This document shows positions 11,489 to 23,275 of a DNA stretch of 64,000 nucleotides, in pieces. This DNA comes from Antedon mediterranea. Its lineage: Eukaryota; Echinodermata; Crinoidea; Comatulida; Antedonidae. The position numbers and the translations under genes were made by a program. The first letter of the stretch is position 1. Every line of letters starts with the position of its first letter. The stretch covers positions 15,443,001-15,507,000 of the forward strand of contig NC_092673.1 of NCBI RefSeq assembly GCF_964355755.1, written 5' to 3'. Below the pieces are notes generated by a model. That model had not been told where the DNA came from, searched no databases, and saw only the letters and a list, made by a program, of their open reading frames with translations.

Positions 11489-12169
11489 TGGTACACCTAT
11501 AATAAAATTTATACATTTATAATAAAATAAATTGATTAAGCAAGTTCAAACATTTGTTACACAGGTGGAAAATCATACTCTGTGAAATAATACACGCAAC
11601 ATAAATGCAAGTGTTGGTGTCTCAGTATCTGACTTTTTAATGATGATAAGTCACATTCCAGAGACAACCTCAGCTGCAAAGGAGGTCATGTGATACTCCA
11701 CAGGTCCTTGAACTAAATTTTGTAGGGGTCTAATATCTGTGCTGCTTACTCACAGGTAATAAACAATCAATCACGGGTACAGTACAGGGATCTAACACAT
11801 TTAATAGAATCTTAATGGGTGAAAAATTGCAAACAAAATGTCAGAAAAAGTAGCTGTTTTCGTTTTGATATACTTTTTCTTTACAAATTCATTGTCGCAA
11901 GCTTCATCAAAATTGCTTGTAATTCGTCTGCTCTATTTTGTCCTGTAGGATGTCCCTTTTATTTCTTTTTCATGCTATACTTTATATTTCGTATCTGTTT
12001 CATGCCTCTAGGATTGGAGTTCCTTCCATTTAACAGGGGATCAGCATGATCTTCCCTTGGGGTTTGTGTGGCAAGTCTCTGTTTTGCTGCCATCTTTGTA
12101 CTGTTTGCAGTTCTGATATATTCTGTTCCCGCTATTATTCTGTTTCTGTGATTAGTTCTCTTTGTTTTT

Positions 12170-13400
12170 TAAAAATTTACTCTTTTATTCTACTAGTGCT
12201 AGATTAGTTGAATCGCCTGGAAAAGGTTTGTCTATTCATGTAACCCTTTTTCGGAAAGATGGGTCCCTTTTGAGAGTCAGATAGCAATGGCACACTAACA
12301 TGATGTGTTGAGATTGTGGCTTTATTGGAAATCTTCAAGCGACTCTAGGTCAGAGGACGATACGGTCTTAGATGGTTCTGCATCCATTGATGTGTGAAGT
12401 TCGGACCGTTTTTGTTCATCCTTCCATTGACAATCTGGTAGTGACTCTAGATACATGTTCATTCTAAAAATTCGGAAAGTATGCAATCCCAATTTGACTT
12501 GGCCCCACTAGCGGTAAACACAAGTCCGAGAGGTGGAATTTTCAAGATGACACATAGTAGGTAGTAGGGCTAGAATATCTACCTTGAAAATGTAGTACGT
12601 ACACTTTGATACCGTTGTACGCACTTGGTAACAGCACAGTCGAGGGTGGCTGCCACCTGGCTCCAAGCGTTATTTTTTGTTCTTAAATCTTTGAACTGCT
12701 TTAAACTTTTGTTGTTAAGATGGAAGACAACAATGATTTCTTATTTCTGCCAAGAGCAGTTTATCAAAATCGGTCATGTTTTGGGTTGCCAGTTTTATCG
12801 CTTGGTATTTTATAAATATTTATATTACCTCACGACCAAAATAGATACATTGAAATCGATGTTTGATTGGCCAGTTGCCCTGATTCATCGCGACAAATCG
12901 GGAAGGTTGAACTTGGTTCAACATTCGATTGCGCCTCAGCGACATCTGTGCGATGTAGCGATTTTAATTGAAACGGTGTAACAATTTTATGGAAACCAGG
13001 CTTAATCTAAACCATCTTGTATCAGCCTGTCGGCCAAAAAGGTGATGACAGGGACGGATACAGCGATTCGGCACACATGAACTGGATACATGTATGTGCA
13101 TTGTACCATGCCGCTGTGTTTGCATGTATAGTTTGCGTAACTTTTCTTTGACACCAATGAGCTTATAAATCATTTGCTAATCTGGCACACAACTGTAATC
13201 TGATAAATGTTTTTTGCGTATTAAGACTAAACACTTGGTTGGCATTGTGTTGTGTTCAAAATCATATGTTTTACTTATTTTTTAAGAATGTGAATGATGA
13301 AAAGGTTCAAATCTGCACTTGGATGAGAAATACAAATACAAAACTTACCAAATCCAAAAGAGAGAATCCGTGGTGATAATAGAAGAAATTGTCATCGTCT
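12170..13400. other. Diverged end of the array, then no gene seen
   Basis: At about 12170-12450 a degraded fifth copy of the repeat fades out (words such as ATCTTCAAGCGACTCTAGGTC and GAGGACGATACGGTC are still visible). From 12450 to 13400 a 118-residue plus-strand frame (12625-12981) and an opposite-strand frame show no domain that I recognise. No tRNA or obvious repeat is visible. Confidence 0.5.
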
Positions 13401-14130
13401 AATTAAATATATATATATAATATAAACATCACAGGCACAGAATAAATTCTAAACTGCCCGTTGATATACAGAAATTTATATTTATTCACTACAAGCTTGT
13501 TTGGTATGGCCAGCAAAGCTGGTTACACTCTTGGTGAATTACAAAACATGAGTGAATCAATTTGTCCACAAGACTACAGTTAATGAATGACCAGGAAGTT
13601 ATGTTGTTTATGTTTTTCAAAGGTCTATTGTTTACTGATGTGCTGCCTATTGTTAATTAAATATTTCTTTTTGTGCCTGCAAGCAAGTTGATACTAGCTA
13701 ATTTTTGCTGTTAAGTGAGCATAGCTGAGGATGGCAAATATAATATAATTTTTAATACATATATAAATTGCAACGTTTGCCATTAATAAGGCATACATTT
13801 TCTTATAATTTTCCAATTAATGGAATGTCCTTGAGGTTCCAAATGTACTTGCTTAATTTGGTGCTTTTTATTTTACTATAATTATAGAATGAACTTGTAT
13901 GATTCCTATATTTGAATTGGCTTTTGGTTAGACCTATATATTTTCTTCTTGGCTAATGCCCTTTACCTGGAAAGTATCTCACTAAAATCATGGTGTACCA
14001 AGATATCGTAATTAGAAATGACAATAGTGGTTTTAAAGTACTTGTAATGGTCTTTTATTTATTATTTTATACAGTACGAGACACCTCACATTTTTTTCAT
14101 ACTCAATCCTTGCCATATTATGCTTCACAA
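13401..14130. other. TA microsatellite, CACAGGCACAGAATAAATT repeat copy, spacer
   Basis: A short (TA)n run at about 13407-13422 is followed by AACATCACAGGCACAGAATA. The same TA-run-plus-word combination appears at 55.0-55.2 kb inside the GPAT gene. The rest is AT-rich intergenic sequence without a supported gene. Confidence 0.5.
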
Positions 14131-14477
14131 AAAATGAAAATATATACGATGTATAGCATGATACAGGTATATCAAATTGTCCTCCATGATCCTATATGTT
14201 AAAGGCATGTTCCTTAATTTTTTGTTACACCCAGATTAAACACTAAAATGTCTTGTCTTGTAATATCATGTCAGATACGATGTATAGCATAATATATCAA
14301 TTGTCCTCCATGATCCTATATGTTCAAGGTATTTTCCTTAATTTTTTCTTCTGCAGCCGTTTTCGTAGGTTTGCAAAATTGTATCACCTATCTGCAAGAA
14401 CTGATTATGTGTTAGAGGAACAAATAAAGTTAGAAAATATAGATTTAATACTGTACCATAAAGTCAAACCGGTCGTC

Positions 14478-14711
14478 TTAAAGAGGCACCTGTAAATGCC
14501 TTTTCCCATTAGAATCAATAACTATAGCATGATCATCAATGTTTACACTCATGTCAAAGAAAATTATGTAAACTGCTTGTAATAATATCATGACAGATAT
14601 GTGTAAAGCATGGTATATTGGTTGACCACCAAAATCCCATATGTTGTTAAATGGGTTTTCCTTAATTTTTTCTTCTGCAACCGATTTCTTAAAGTGGCAA
14701 AATGCTATCAC
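14478..14711 (-). pseudogene. Roc G3-region fragment, open copy
   Basis: An uninterrupted 77-residue frame with EKIKENPFNN, WDFGGQPIYHALH (TGG codon of WDFGGQ at 14637-14639), AVYIIFFDMS, then DDHAIVIDSNGKR. In Roc domains the DxxGQ motif binds the nucleotide gamma-phosphate side (switch II) and the following hydrophobic strand ends in FDLS-like residues; the match covers only this part. The G1 P-loop and G4 motif are absent. It lies at the array's left end and is among the least damaged copies. Confidence 0.65.
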
Positions 14712-16369
14712 CTATCTGCAAGAACTGATTGTGTGTTAGAGGAACATAAAGTTAGAAAACAAAGATTTAATACTGTACCATTAAAGTCAGACAGATCGTC
14801 TTAAAGAGGCACCTGTAAATGCCCTTTCCCATTGGAATCAATTACTATAGCATGATCATCAATGTCTACACTCATATCAAAGACAACAATACTGCTTGTA
14901 ATATCATGACAGATACGATTTATAGCATGGTATATCATTTGTTTTCCATAATCCCTCATAAAGAGGCGCCTCTTTCCCCATTAGAATCAATTACAATAGC
15001 ATGTTCATCAAGGTTTATATTCAGATTAAAGACAACAATGTAAACTGCTTGTAATAATATTATGACAGATATGATCATGGTATATTGGTTGACCACCAAA
15101 ATCCCATATGTTGTTAAATGGGTTTTCCTTAATTTTTTCTTCTGCAACCGATTTCTTAAAGTGGCAAAATGCTATCACCTATCTGCAAGAACTGATTGTG
15201 TGTTAGAGGAACATAAAGTTAGAAAACAAAGATTTAATACTGTACCATTAAAGTCAGACAGATCGTCTTAAAGAGGCACCTGTAAATGCCCTTTCCCATT
15301 GGAATCAATTACTATAGCATGATCATCAATGTCTACACTCATATCAAAGACAACAATACTGCTTGTAATATCATGACAGATACGATTTATAGCATGGTAT
15401 ATCATTTGTTTTCCATAATCCCTCATAAAGAGGCGCCTCTTTTCCCATTAGAATCAATTACAATAGCATGTTCATCAAGGTTTATATTCAGATTAAAGAC
15501 AACAATGTAAACTGCTTGTAATAATATTATGACAGATATGATCATGGTATATTGGTTGACCACCAAAATCCCATATGTTGTTAAATGGGTTTTCCTTAAT
15601 TTTTTCTTCTGCAACCGATTTCTTAAAATGGCAAAATGCTATCACCTATCTGCAAGAACTGATTGTGTGTTAGAGGAACATAAAGTTAGAAAATATAGAT
15701 TTAATGCTGTACCATTAAATCAGACAGGTCGTCTTGAAGAAGCACATTGTATGTGGCTTTTCCCATTGGAATCAATAACTATAGCATGATCATCAAAGTT
15801 TACACTCATCAAAGAAAATTATGTAAACTGCTTGTAATATCATGACAGCTGTGTATAGCATGGTATATTGGTTGTCCACCAAAATCCCATATGTTGTTAA
15901 ATCGGTTTTCCTTAATTTTTTCTTCTGCAGCCGATTTCTTAAAGTGGCAAAATGCTATCACCTATCTGCAAGAACTGATTATGTGTTAGAGGAACATAAA
16001 GTTAGAAAATATAGATTTAATGCTGTACCATTAAATCAGACAGGTCGTCTTGAAGAAGCACATTGTATGTGGTTTTTCCCATTGGAATCAATAACTATAG
16101 CATGATCATCAAAGTTTACACTCATCAAAGAAAATTATGTAAACTGCTTGTAATATCATGACAGATATGTGTATAGCATGGTATATTGGTTGTCCTCCAA
16201 AATCCCATATGTTATTTATATGGGTTTTCCTTAATTTTTTCTTCTGCAGCCGATTTCTTAAAGTGGCAAAATGCTATCACCTATCTGCAAGAACTGATTA
16301 TGTATTAGAGGAACATAAAGTTAGAAAACAAAGATTTAATACTGTACCATTAAAGTCAGAGAGATCGTC

Positions 16370-16678
16370 TTAAAGAGGCACCTGTAAATGCCTTTTCCCA
16401 TTGGAATCAATTACTATAGCATGATCATCAATGTCTACACTCATATCAAAGACAACAATACTGCTTGTAATATCATGACAGATACGATTTATAGCATGGT
16501 ATATCATTTGTCCTCCATAATCCCTCATAAAGAGGCACCTGTATATGCCTCTTTCCCCATTAGAATCAATTACAATAGCATGTTCATCAAGGTTTATATT
16601 CAGATTAAAGACAACAATGTAAACTGCTTGTAATAATATTATGACAGATATGATCATGGTATATTGGTTGACCACCAA
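16370..16678 (-). pseudogene. Double Roc-fragment frame within the array
   Basis: A 102-residue minus-strand frame joins two monomer pieces in phase. One has AVYIVVFNLNINLDEHAIVI followed by a DSNGERG turn; the second has RDYGGQMIYHA (F of DFGGQ changed to Y) followed by SSIVVFDMSVDIDDHAIVID and a SNGK turn. It shows that the 467-bp-type unit contains two different G3-strand segments. Whether it is ever transcribed is unknown. Confidence 0.55.
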
Positions 16679-18619
16679 AATCCCATATGTTGTTAAATGG
16701 GTTTTCGTTATTTTTTATCTTCTGCAGCCGATTTCTTAAAGTGGCAAAATGCTATCACCTATCTGCAAGAACTGATTATGTGTTAGAGGAACATAAAGTT
16801 AGAAAATATAGATTTAATGCTGTACCATTAAATCAGACAGGTCGTCTTGAAGAAGCACATTGTATGTGGCTTTTCCCATTGGAATCAATAACTATAGCAT
16901 GATCATCAAAGTTTACACTCATCAAAGAAAATTATGTAAACTGCTTGTAATATCATGACAGATATGTGTATAGCATGGTATATTGGTTGTCCACCAAAAT
17001 CCCATATGTTGTTAAATCGGTTTTCCTTAATTTTTTCTTCTGCAGCCGATTTCTTAAAGTGGCAAAATGCTATCACCTATCTGGTATGTGTTAGAGGAAC
17101 ATAAAGTTAGAAAATATAGATTTAATGCTGTACCATTAAATCAGACAGGTCGTCTTGAAGAAGCACATTGTATGTGGCTTTTCCCATTGGAATCAATAAC
17201 TATAGCATGATCATCAAAGTTTACACTCATCAAAGAAAATTATGTAAACTGCTTGTAATATCATGACAGATATGTGTATAGCATGGTATATTGGTTGTCC
17301 ACCAAAATCCCATATGTTGTTAAATGGGTTTTCCTTAATTTTTTCTTCTGCAGCCGATTTCTTAAAGTGGCAAAATGCTATCACCTATCTGCAAGAACTG
17401 ATTATGTGTTAGAGGAACATAAAGTTAGAAAATATAGATTTAATGCTGTACCATTAAATCAGACAGGTCGTCTTGAAGAATCACATTGTATGTGGCTTTT
17501 CCCATTGGAATCAATAACTATAGCATGATCATCAAAGTTTACACTCATCAAAGAAAATTATGTAAACTGCTTGTAATATCATGACAGATATGTGTATAGC
17601 ATGGTATATTGGTTGTCCACCAAAATCCCATATGTTGTTAAATCGGTTTTCCTTAATTTTTTCTTCTGCAGCCGATTTCTTAAAGTGGCAAAATGCTATC
17701 ACCTATCTGCAAGAACTGATTATGTATTAGAGGAACATAAAGTTAGAAAACAAAGATTTAATACTGTACCATAAAGTCAGACAGATCGTCTTAAAGAGGC
17801 ACCTGTATATGCCTTTTCCCATTATAATCAATTACAATGGCATGATCATCAATGTTTACATTCATATCAAAGACAACAATGTAAGCTTCTTGTAATATCA
17901 TGACAGATATAATGTATAGCATGGAATATTGGTTGTCCACCAAAATCCCATATGTTGTTAAGGTTTTCCTTAATTTTTTTATCTGCAGCCGATTTCTTAA
18001 AGTCGCAAAATGCTATCACCTATCTGCAAGAACTGATTATGTGTTAGAGGAACATAAAGTTAGAAAATATAGATTTAATGCTGTACCATTAAATCAGACA
18101 GGTCGTCTTGAAGAAGCACATTGTATGTGGCTTTTCCCATTGGAATCAATAACTATAGCATGATCATCAAAGTTTACACTCATCAAAGAAAATTATGTAA
18201 ACTGCTTGTAATATCATGACAGCTGTGTATAGCATGGTATATTGGTTGTCCACCAAAATCCCATATGTTGTTAAGGTTTTCCTTAATTTTTTTATCTGCA
18301 GCCGATTTCTTAAAGTTGCAAAATGCTATCACCTATCTGGTATGTGTTAGAGGAACATAAAGTTAGAAAATATAGATTTAATACTGTACCATTAAATCAG
18401 ACAGGTCGTCTTGAAGAATCACCTGTATATGCCTTTTCCCATTGGAATCAATTATAATTGCATGATCATCAATGTTTAAACCCAGATTAAACACTAAAAT
18501 GTAAACTTCTTGTAATATCATGACAAATACGAAGCATATCAATTGTCCTCCATGTTCCCATTGTTAAAGGTGTTTTCCTTTTTCTTCTGCAACTGATTTT
18601 TTAGGGTCGCAAAATTGTA

Positions 18620-19199
18620 TCACCTACAATATCTGCAAGAACTTACTACTGATGGTAAAGGAATATACAGTTCGAAAATAGATTTAATACTGTACCATAA
18701 AAATAAGTCCTGTCGTCTAGATACGTAACTAGATGTTTTTAATCTTAATTTTTGTTCTATTTCATTTTTGCATATAGTAATAGTGCATTCATTGGCACTT
18801 TCAACCCTGGACATAAGAAACTGTACTATCTTTTCATAGCAGTGTTTCTATAATTTCCAGTGAAAATAAAATTCTCAATAATGGTTAAGACAAATTTTTT
18901 ATTTTGAATGCCTCCTAATTGGTCCCCTAATTCTTTGGAACTTAAAGTACAATTAATGCTGTTTTTCACATAAGAAAACACTCCTTTCCATGTCTGTTGC
19001 TTACTTATTAAAGTAGATCCTAAATCCAATTTTAAATCCATTTCAAACTTTATGTGTTTTACAGTTAATTTATTCAGAAAAACTCAGCAGTTCACCACAG
19101 TATTTATATATTTACTGTATAACACACACAAGTGTATTTCATATCGTGTGAAATATACTTTAGAGATTTGCACAGAAGATTATATTTTTGTGTAAGGCA
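18620..19199 (-). other. Unrecognised minus-strand ORFs beside the array
   Basis: Two short frames (18620-18814 and 18826-19041). The second, with KQQTWKGVFSYVKNSINCTL and SSKELGDQLGG, has ordinary protein-like composition but no family I recognise. Position suggests it could be a piece of the gene that gave rise to the Roc array. No splice evidence was established. Confidence 0.3.
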
Positions 19200-20450
19200 T
19201 TTGAATGAACACACACTTGTCTGTGAGTATAAATCACAAATCAGAGAAATTTATTTGATAACTATAAAACAAACGGATTTATTGGATGAACATCGAAGAT
19301 AGTTGTATACACTTTATCTCACATGCTTGTGAGTTTAAATCACAAAAAAGAATTTTATTGGACCATTGAAGATTGCTGTATACTTTTTTTCACTTGCCTG
19401 TGAGTTTAAATCACAACAAAGCCATTGATTGGACAATTGAAGATTGCTGTATACTTTATCTCGCATGCTTGTGAGTTTAAATCACAAGTAAGAATTTGAT
19501 TGGACCATTGAAGATTGCTGTATACTTTTTTTCACTTGCCTGTGAGTTTAAATCACAACAAAGCCATTGATTGGACAATTGAAGATTTCTGTATACTTTA
19601 TCTCACATGCTTGTGAGTTTAAATCACAACAAAGAATTTTATTGGACCATTGAAGATTGCTGTATACTTTATCTCACTTGCTTGTGAGCTTAAATCACAA
19701 CAAAGAATTTGATTGGACCATTGAAGATTGCTGTATACTTTATCTCACTTGCTTGTGAGTTTAAATCACAACAAAGAATTTGATTGGACCATTGAAGATT
19801 GTTGTGTACTTTATCTCACTTGCTTGTGAGTTTAAATCACAACAAAGACATTGATTGGACCATTGAAGATTGATGTATACTTTATCTCACTTACTTGTGA
19901 GTTTAAATCACAGCAAAGAATTTGATTGGACCACTTGCTTGTGAGTTTAAATCTCAACAAAGACATTGATTGGACCATTGATTGAAGATTGCTGTATACT
20001 TTATCTCACTTACCTGTGAGTTCAAATCACATCAAAGAATTTGATTGGACCATTGAAGATTGCTGTATACTTTATCTCACTTACCTGTGAGTTTAAATCA
20101 CATCAAAGAATTTGATTGGACCATTGAAGATTGCTGTATACTTTATCTCACTTACCTGTGAGTTTAAATCACAACAGACATTGATTGGACCATTGAAGAT
20201 TGCTGTATACTTTATCTCACTTACCTGTGAGTTTAAATCACATCAAAGAATTTGATTGGACCATTGAAGATTGCTGTATACTTTATCTCACTTACCTGTG
20301 AGTTTAAATCACAACAGACATTGATTGGACCATTGAAAATTGTATACTTTATCTCAATTGCCTTTGAGTTTGAGTTGCAACAGAGAAACTGGTAGAAAAC
20401 CACTCCAAATTGTTGAAGAAACTGTTATCTCACTTGCTTGTGCTTTAGCT
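19200..20450. repeat. 71-bp minisatellite with a palindromic core
   Basis: About 17 tandem units averaging 71 bp, containing GAAGATTGCTGTATACTTTA, then TCTCACTTGCTTGTGAG, then TTTAAATCACAACAAAGAAT. Every unit includes TTGTGAGTTTAAATCACAA, a near-perfect inverted repeat (TTGTGA...TCACAA around TTTAAA). First and last units are the most diverged. Some neighbouring units alternate between variants (ACATTGATTGG against ATTTGATTGG), suggesting two-unit higher-order copying. No coding capacity. Confidence 0.85.
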
Positions 20451-21590
20451 ACAATTTTGAAATGCCTAATTTCACAAAGAATTGATTCTATCAATCCGTT
20501 GAAGATACTGTACCTGTGTATCTTAGCTGAATAATTGAGGTCTGGTATAAAGCAGTTGATTTCATAATGAATCATTTTGTGATCAAAGGATTTTCTATGT
20601 ACAGTACTACATAACATAAACTGTTTTACCGCTGAAGAAATATTTGTTTACATCTTGAGAAGATTGACTATTTTATTATGCGTTAAAAAACCTGAAGCTG
20701 CATATTGAAATTGTGAATAACCTGTTCAATAATAATAACCTCGAAAAAGATACTTTTGGAACATACTGATATTTTGTAAACCTTCTAGTGCAAATCTCCA
20801 AACAAAACGATTGCAATTTTTTATACAGACGCGAAATATTATTGTGGAACTTCTGAGTTTAATAATTCATTTATTAACATCATTATGTTAAAACAATTTA
20901 CATTTTAATGTAATTTATCAAACAAACAAAGTTTGAAATCTATTGTGTATTTTCTTGCTGAAATTTTGCAATTCTACCAACAGTCCTTGTACAGTACTTT
21001 GGATCTGAAATAACATAATGAATTGAATTATTTTTTAAACCAATTCCAGTTCCGCCAGAGTGAAAAAAAATGATCGATGGTGTTGAATACCTTTTTATAT
21101 GAACACTAATTTGATTTACCAGTGCATTATTTGTTTACATGTTTAGCCTAAAAACAAAATTGGCCATTAAAATGTTAATCATACATGTATTTATAAATTT
21201 AAATTTTAAATATTTGTAACACTAATATGATTAATTTGTCAGATGTTTTGCCATACTCTGACGTAATTTGTACTTCATACTAAGTACATTGAGAATTTTT
21301 TAGCATATTTTTTTCGGCAAAACATCTGACCAATTACTCAACACCCTGAAGCAAAGCTACTACTCCACAGAATAGTTACAAACAATTACAATACTAATGA
21401 TTGTTAGAAGATGGCCTAGTATAGTGACATTTTGATGAAGGCATTATATTGGTTAGTATTCAACTATACCATTTATAAAACCACATAACATTGATAGAAC
21501 AATATATATTTTTTTTCAAGCATTTACAGCAGTTCAATTGAACTTATTGATGGGTATGCCTAAATTTTACATTGGACTGGCAACATACTT
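20451..21590. other. AT-rich spacer, no gene seen
   Basis: No supported gene. Between 21236 and 21330 the words GTCAGATGTTTTGCC and GGCAAAACATCTGAC face each other, an inverted pair suggesting a small hairpin element of about 90 bp. Otherwise AT-rich. Confidence 0.45.
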
Positions 21591-21621
21591 GTAAAATTGT
21601 CTAGCGAAAAATCCACTGTCT

Positions 21622-21795
21622 TCAATCATCTAGTTTTTCCAGTGCATTTTTGTAATCCTTTTCACAATTATAATGTCCACTGTGTTGTTCACTCTGGTCT
21701 TTTCCTAATATTGGTGCTAATTCTTGTGGTATTCAATTCTTTTTGGTTTTCCATAAATTTGAAGAGAAGTTCCAGTATATGTGGTTGATCACTCA
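21622..21795 (-). repeat. Coding-like fragment, copy 1 of a duplicated pair
   Basis: About 175 bp that recur at about 23095-23275 with a few substitutions and a short insertion in the second copy. On the minus strand both encode segments resembling a real protein, including CCACATA...CTGGAACT and the region around ALEKLEE, but with frame changes. No family recognised; probably dispersed pieces of a decayed gene. Confidence 0.5.
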
Positions 21796-22009
21796 GGTGT
21801 AATAAGGAACTTTGGTTCTTAAACAGAGTTATTTTTATTAATCAATTTGATTGCACACCTTAGATTAGAAATAATGTGTACCACAAAATAAGTTTGCCTT
21901 TTTCATTGTTTTAAAGAAACGAAAAACATGTATTACTTTGCTAAGAAGTGATGGCTGTACTTAACAGTAGATTTCCCGCCGAATCGAACTAATGTAAGGT
22001 TGGCTCATC

Positions 22010-22560
22010 CCACGATAAGTTCCTTCCACATGGTCAACAAGTCTGGTTTACAATCAACAAAGTGCCTATGCAAGAGGTTGTTGTTGCCCTTGCACCCTTT
22101 TTGCCAAAAACTAATTGGCATAACTGCTTCGTATTCAATGTGAATTGGATTGGTGTTTTCTACATCTATTAAGCATCTCAATTTCTTGTACTGGTATTTT
22201 GTCTGCTACTGGACCAGCATTACAGGTACAGTAGCGGTTAAACCATAGCTATACAGTACAATCGGCACACCTGTGGGCAATTTAGCCCAGTAGGCTGCAA
22301 GTCACAGGTTATTTCATTTTACATTTACAGTTCATCATCAATCGGATAAAGGGCCTCTAACATTTTGCTTGTTGATTTGCCTCTTCTCCAAATGGCGAAA
22401 ATGTTGTCTTTGTAAGACATCTGATACGTTTACTTTCTTTACTAGTAGCATTCCCAAGACACATTCAGCAGCTGTCATTTCCAATACAATCCTGCCAACC
22501 GTCTCATATCAGTCTGACCTCTGAATGCTTATTAAGTTTTCTTTCTTCTGCCTATTCCTA
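22010..22560 (-). pseudogene. Unrecognised decayed gene piece
   Basis: Minus-strand frames at about 22010-22235 read PVADKIPVQEIEMLNRCRKH, then in another frame EYEAVMPISFWQKGCKGNNN, LLHRHFVDC and LLTMWKELIVG. At about 22330-22530 fragments such as CLTKTTFSPFGEEANQQAKC are seen between stops. The composition (W, C, H content) looks coding, but I know no family. It may be related to the duplicated pieces at 21.6 and 23.1 kb. Confidence 0.35.
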
Positions 22561-23049
22561 TCAGGTATTTATCATCATGGAGCTATAATAGCTCCATGAC
22601 AACCCACACACTATACAAGTTCCCCAGTAAAATCATAGCAATTTAGTTTTCTTCTTTTATTTTCTTTTTGTTTGTCTGTTAATATTTAGTATTTACTTTA
22701 AGCATTGTTCATTTCAACCATTTTGGACTTTTTCCAGGCATCTTATGACATTTTAAAGAATAAAATCGATTTTAAAGGCTGGACCAGTTTTGGCCTAAAC
22801 GGACCTGTTTTGTTTCAACTCCAAAAAAACAGCTTTAGCCGTTGATTACAGCAAAACTCGATCCGGCTGGGTTTTCTGAATATTTATAATAAATAAAGAT
22901 CTCTGCCTTAGATACAGTATCTACCTTATTTACGATGTACTGCAAAATGAATTTAATAATAACATTAGTGTTCACCATTATGATATTTTTCCATATTTCT
23001 CTCTTAGAAAGATATTATAAAGGATTTTACAATAAAATTTCTTATTTCA

Positions 23050-23275
23050 TCAGTAGATTGACTTCATCTGCATTCACAAATGTCTTACCAAGTTCTTCTA
23101 GTTTTTCCAGTGCATTTTTGTAATCTTGTTCATCAATTACAATGTCCACCGTGTTGTTCACTCTGGTCTTTTCCTAATATTGGTGCTAATTCTTGTGGTT
23201 GTGGTATTCAATTCTTTGTGGTTTTCCATTAATTTGAAGAGGAGTTCCAGTGTATGTGGTTGATCACTGCCGACT
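23050..23275 (-). pseudogene. Coding-like fragment, copy 2 of a duplicated pair
   Basis: Read on the minus strand, the copy contains VDIVIDEQDYKNALEKLEEL, followed by GKTFVNADEVNLLMK and a stop near 23050; upstream a different frame has HTLELLFKLMENHKELN. The frame change marks a pseudogene. Function unknown. Confidence 0.4.

Larger units (their letters stand above)
6926..12169. repeat. Tandem 2,615-bp duplication (two copies, no difference seen)
   Basis: Copy A is 6926-9540 and copy B is 9541-12155, with the shared word TTCTCTTTGTTTTT at 6926, 9541 and 12156 marking both edges and the junction. All reading frames recur at an offset of exactly 2,615 with identical translations, and the base stretches I compared directly were identical. 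Each copy itself holds two older, diverged subunits of about 1.21 and 1.40 kb, giving four domain copies in total. Either a very recent unequal exchange or an assembly duplication would explain this. Confidence 0.9.
14140..18735 (-). repeat. Satellite-like array of Roc-GTPase exon fragments (~13 monomers)
   Basis: About 13 head-to-tail monomers, counted by the words around CTATCTGCAAGAACTGATT. Most are 313-318 bp; near 14.6-15.5 kb the period is 467 bp because an extra block of about 150 bp is included. On the minus strand each carries NIWDFGGQPIYHA, then in the better copies AVYI(V/I)xF(D/N) and a DDHAIVIDSNGK block. This matches the G3 region and following strand of Roc (Ras of complex proteins) GTPase domains. 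Edge monomers (14.14-14.48 and 18.48-18.73 kb) are diverged and interior ones nearly uniform, as expected of arrays evolving by unequal exchange. Most copies are frame-broken, so no full GTPase is encoded. Confidence 0.8.

Noticed and set aside
14253-18163. Plus-strand frames of 60-87 residues repeated through the array (KVAKCYHLSARTDYVLEEHK)
   Set aside because: They recur only because the DNA is tandem. The minus strand has the recognisable Roc motif, so I treat the plus frames as shadows, although the CTGCAG-preceded frame could mimic an exon.
19200-20450. CRISPR-like array (palindromic repeats at regular spacing)
   Set aside because: The sequences between the palindromes are themselves repeats of one another, and the context is eukaryotic; it is a minisatellite.
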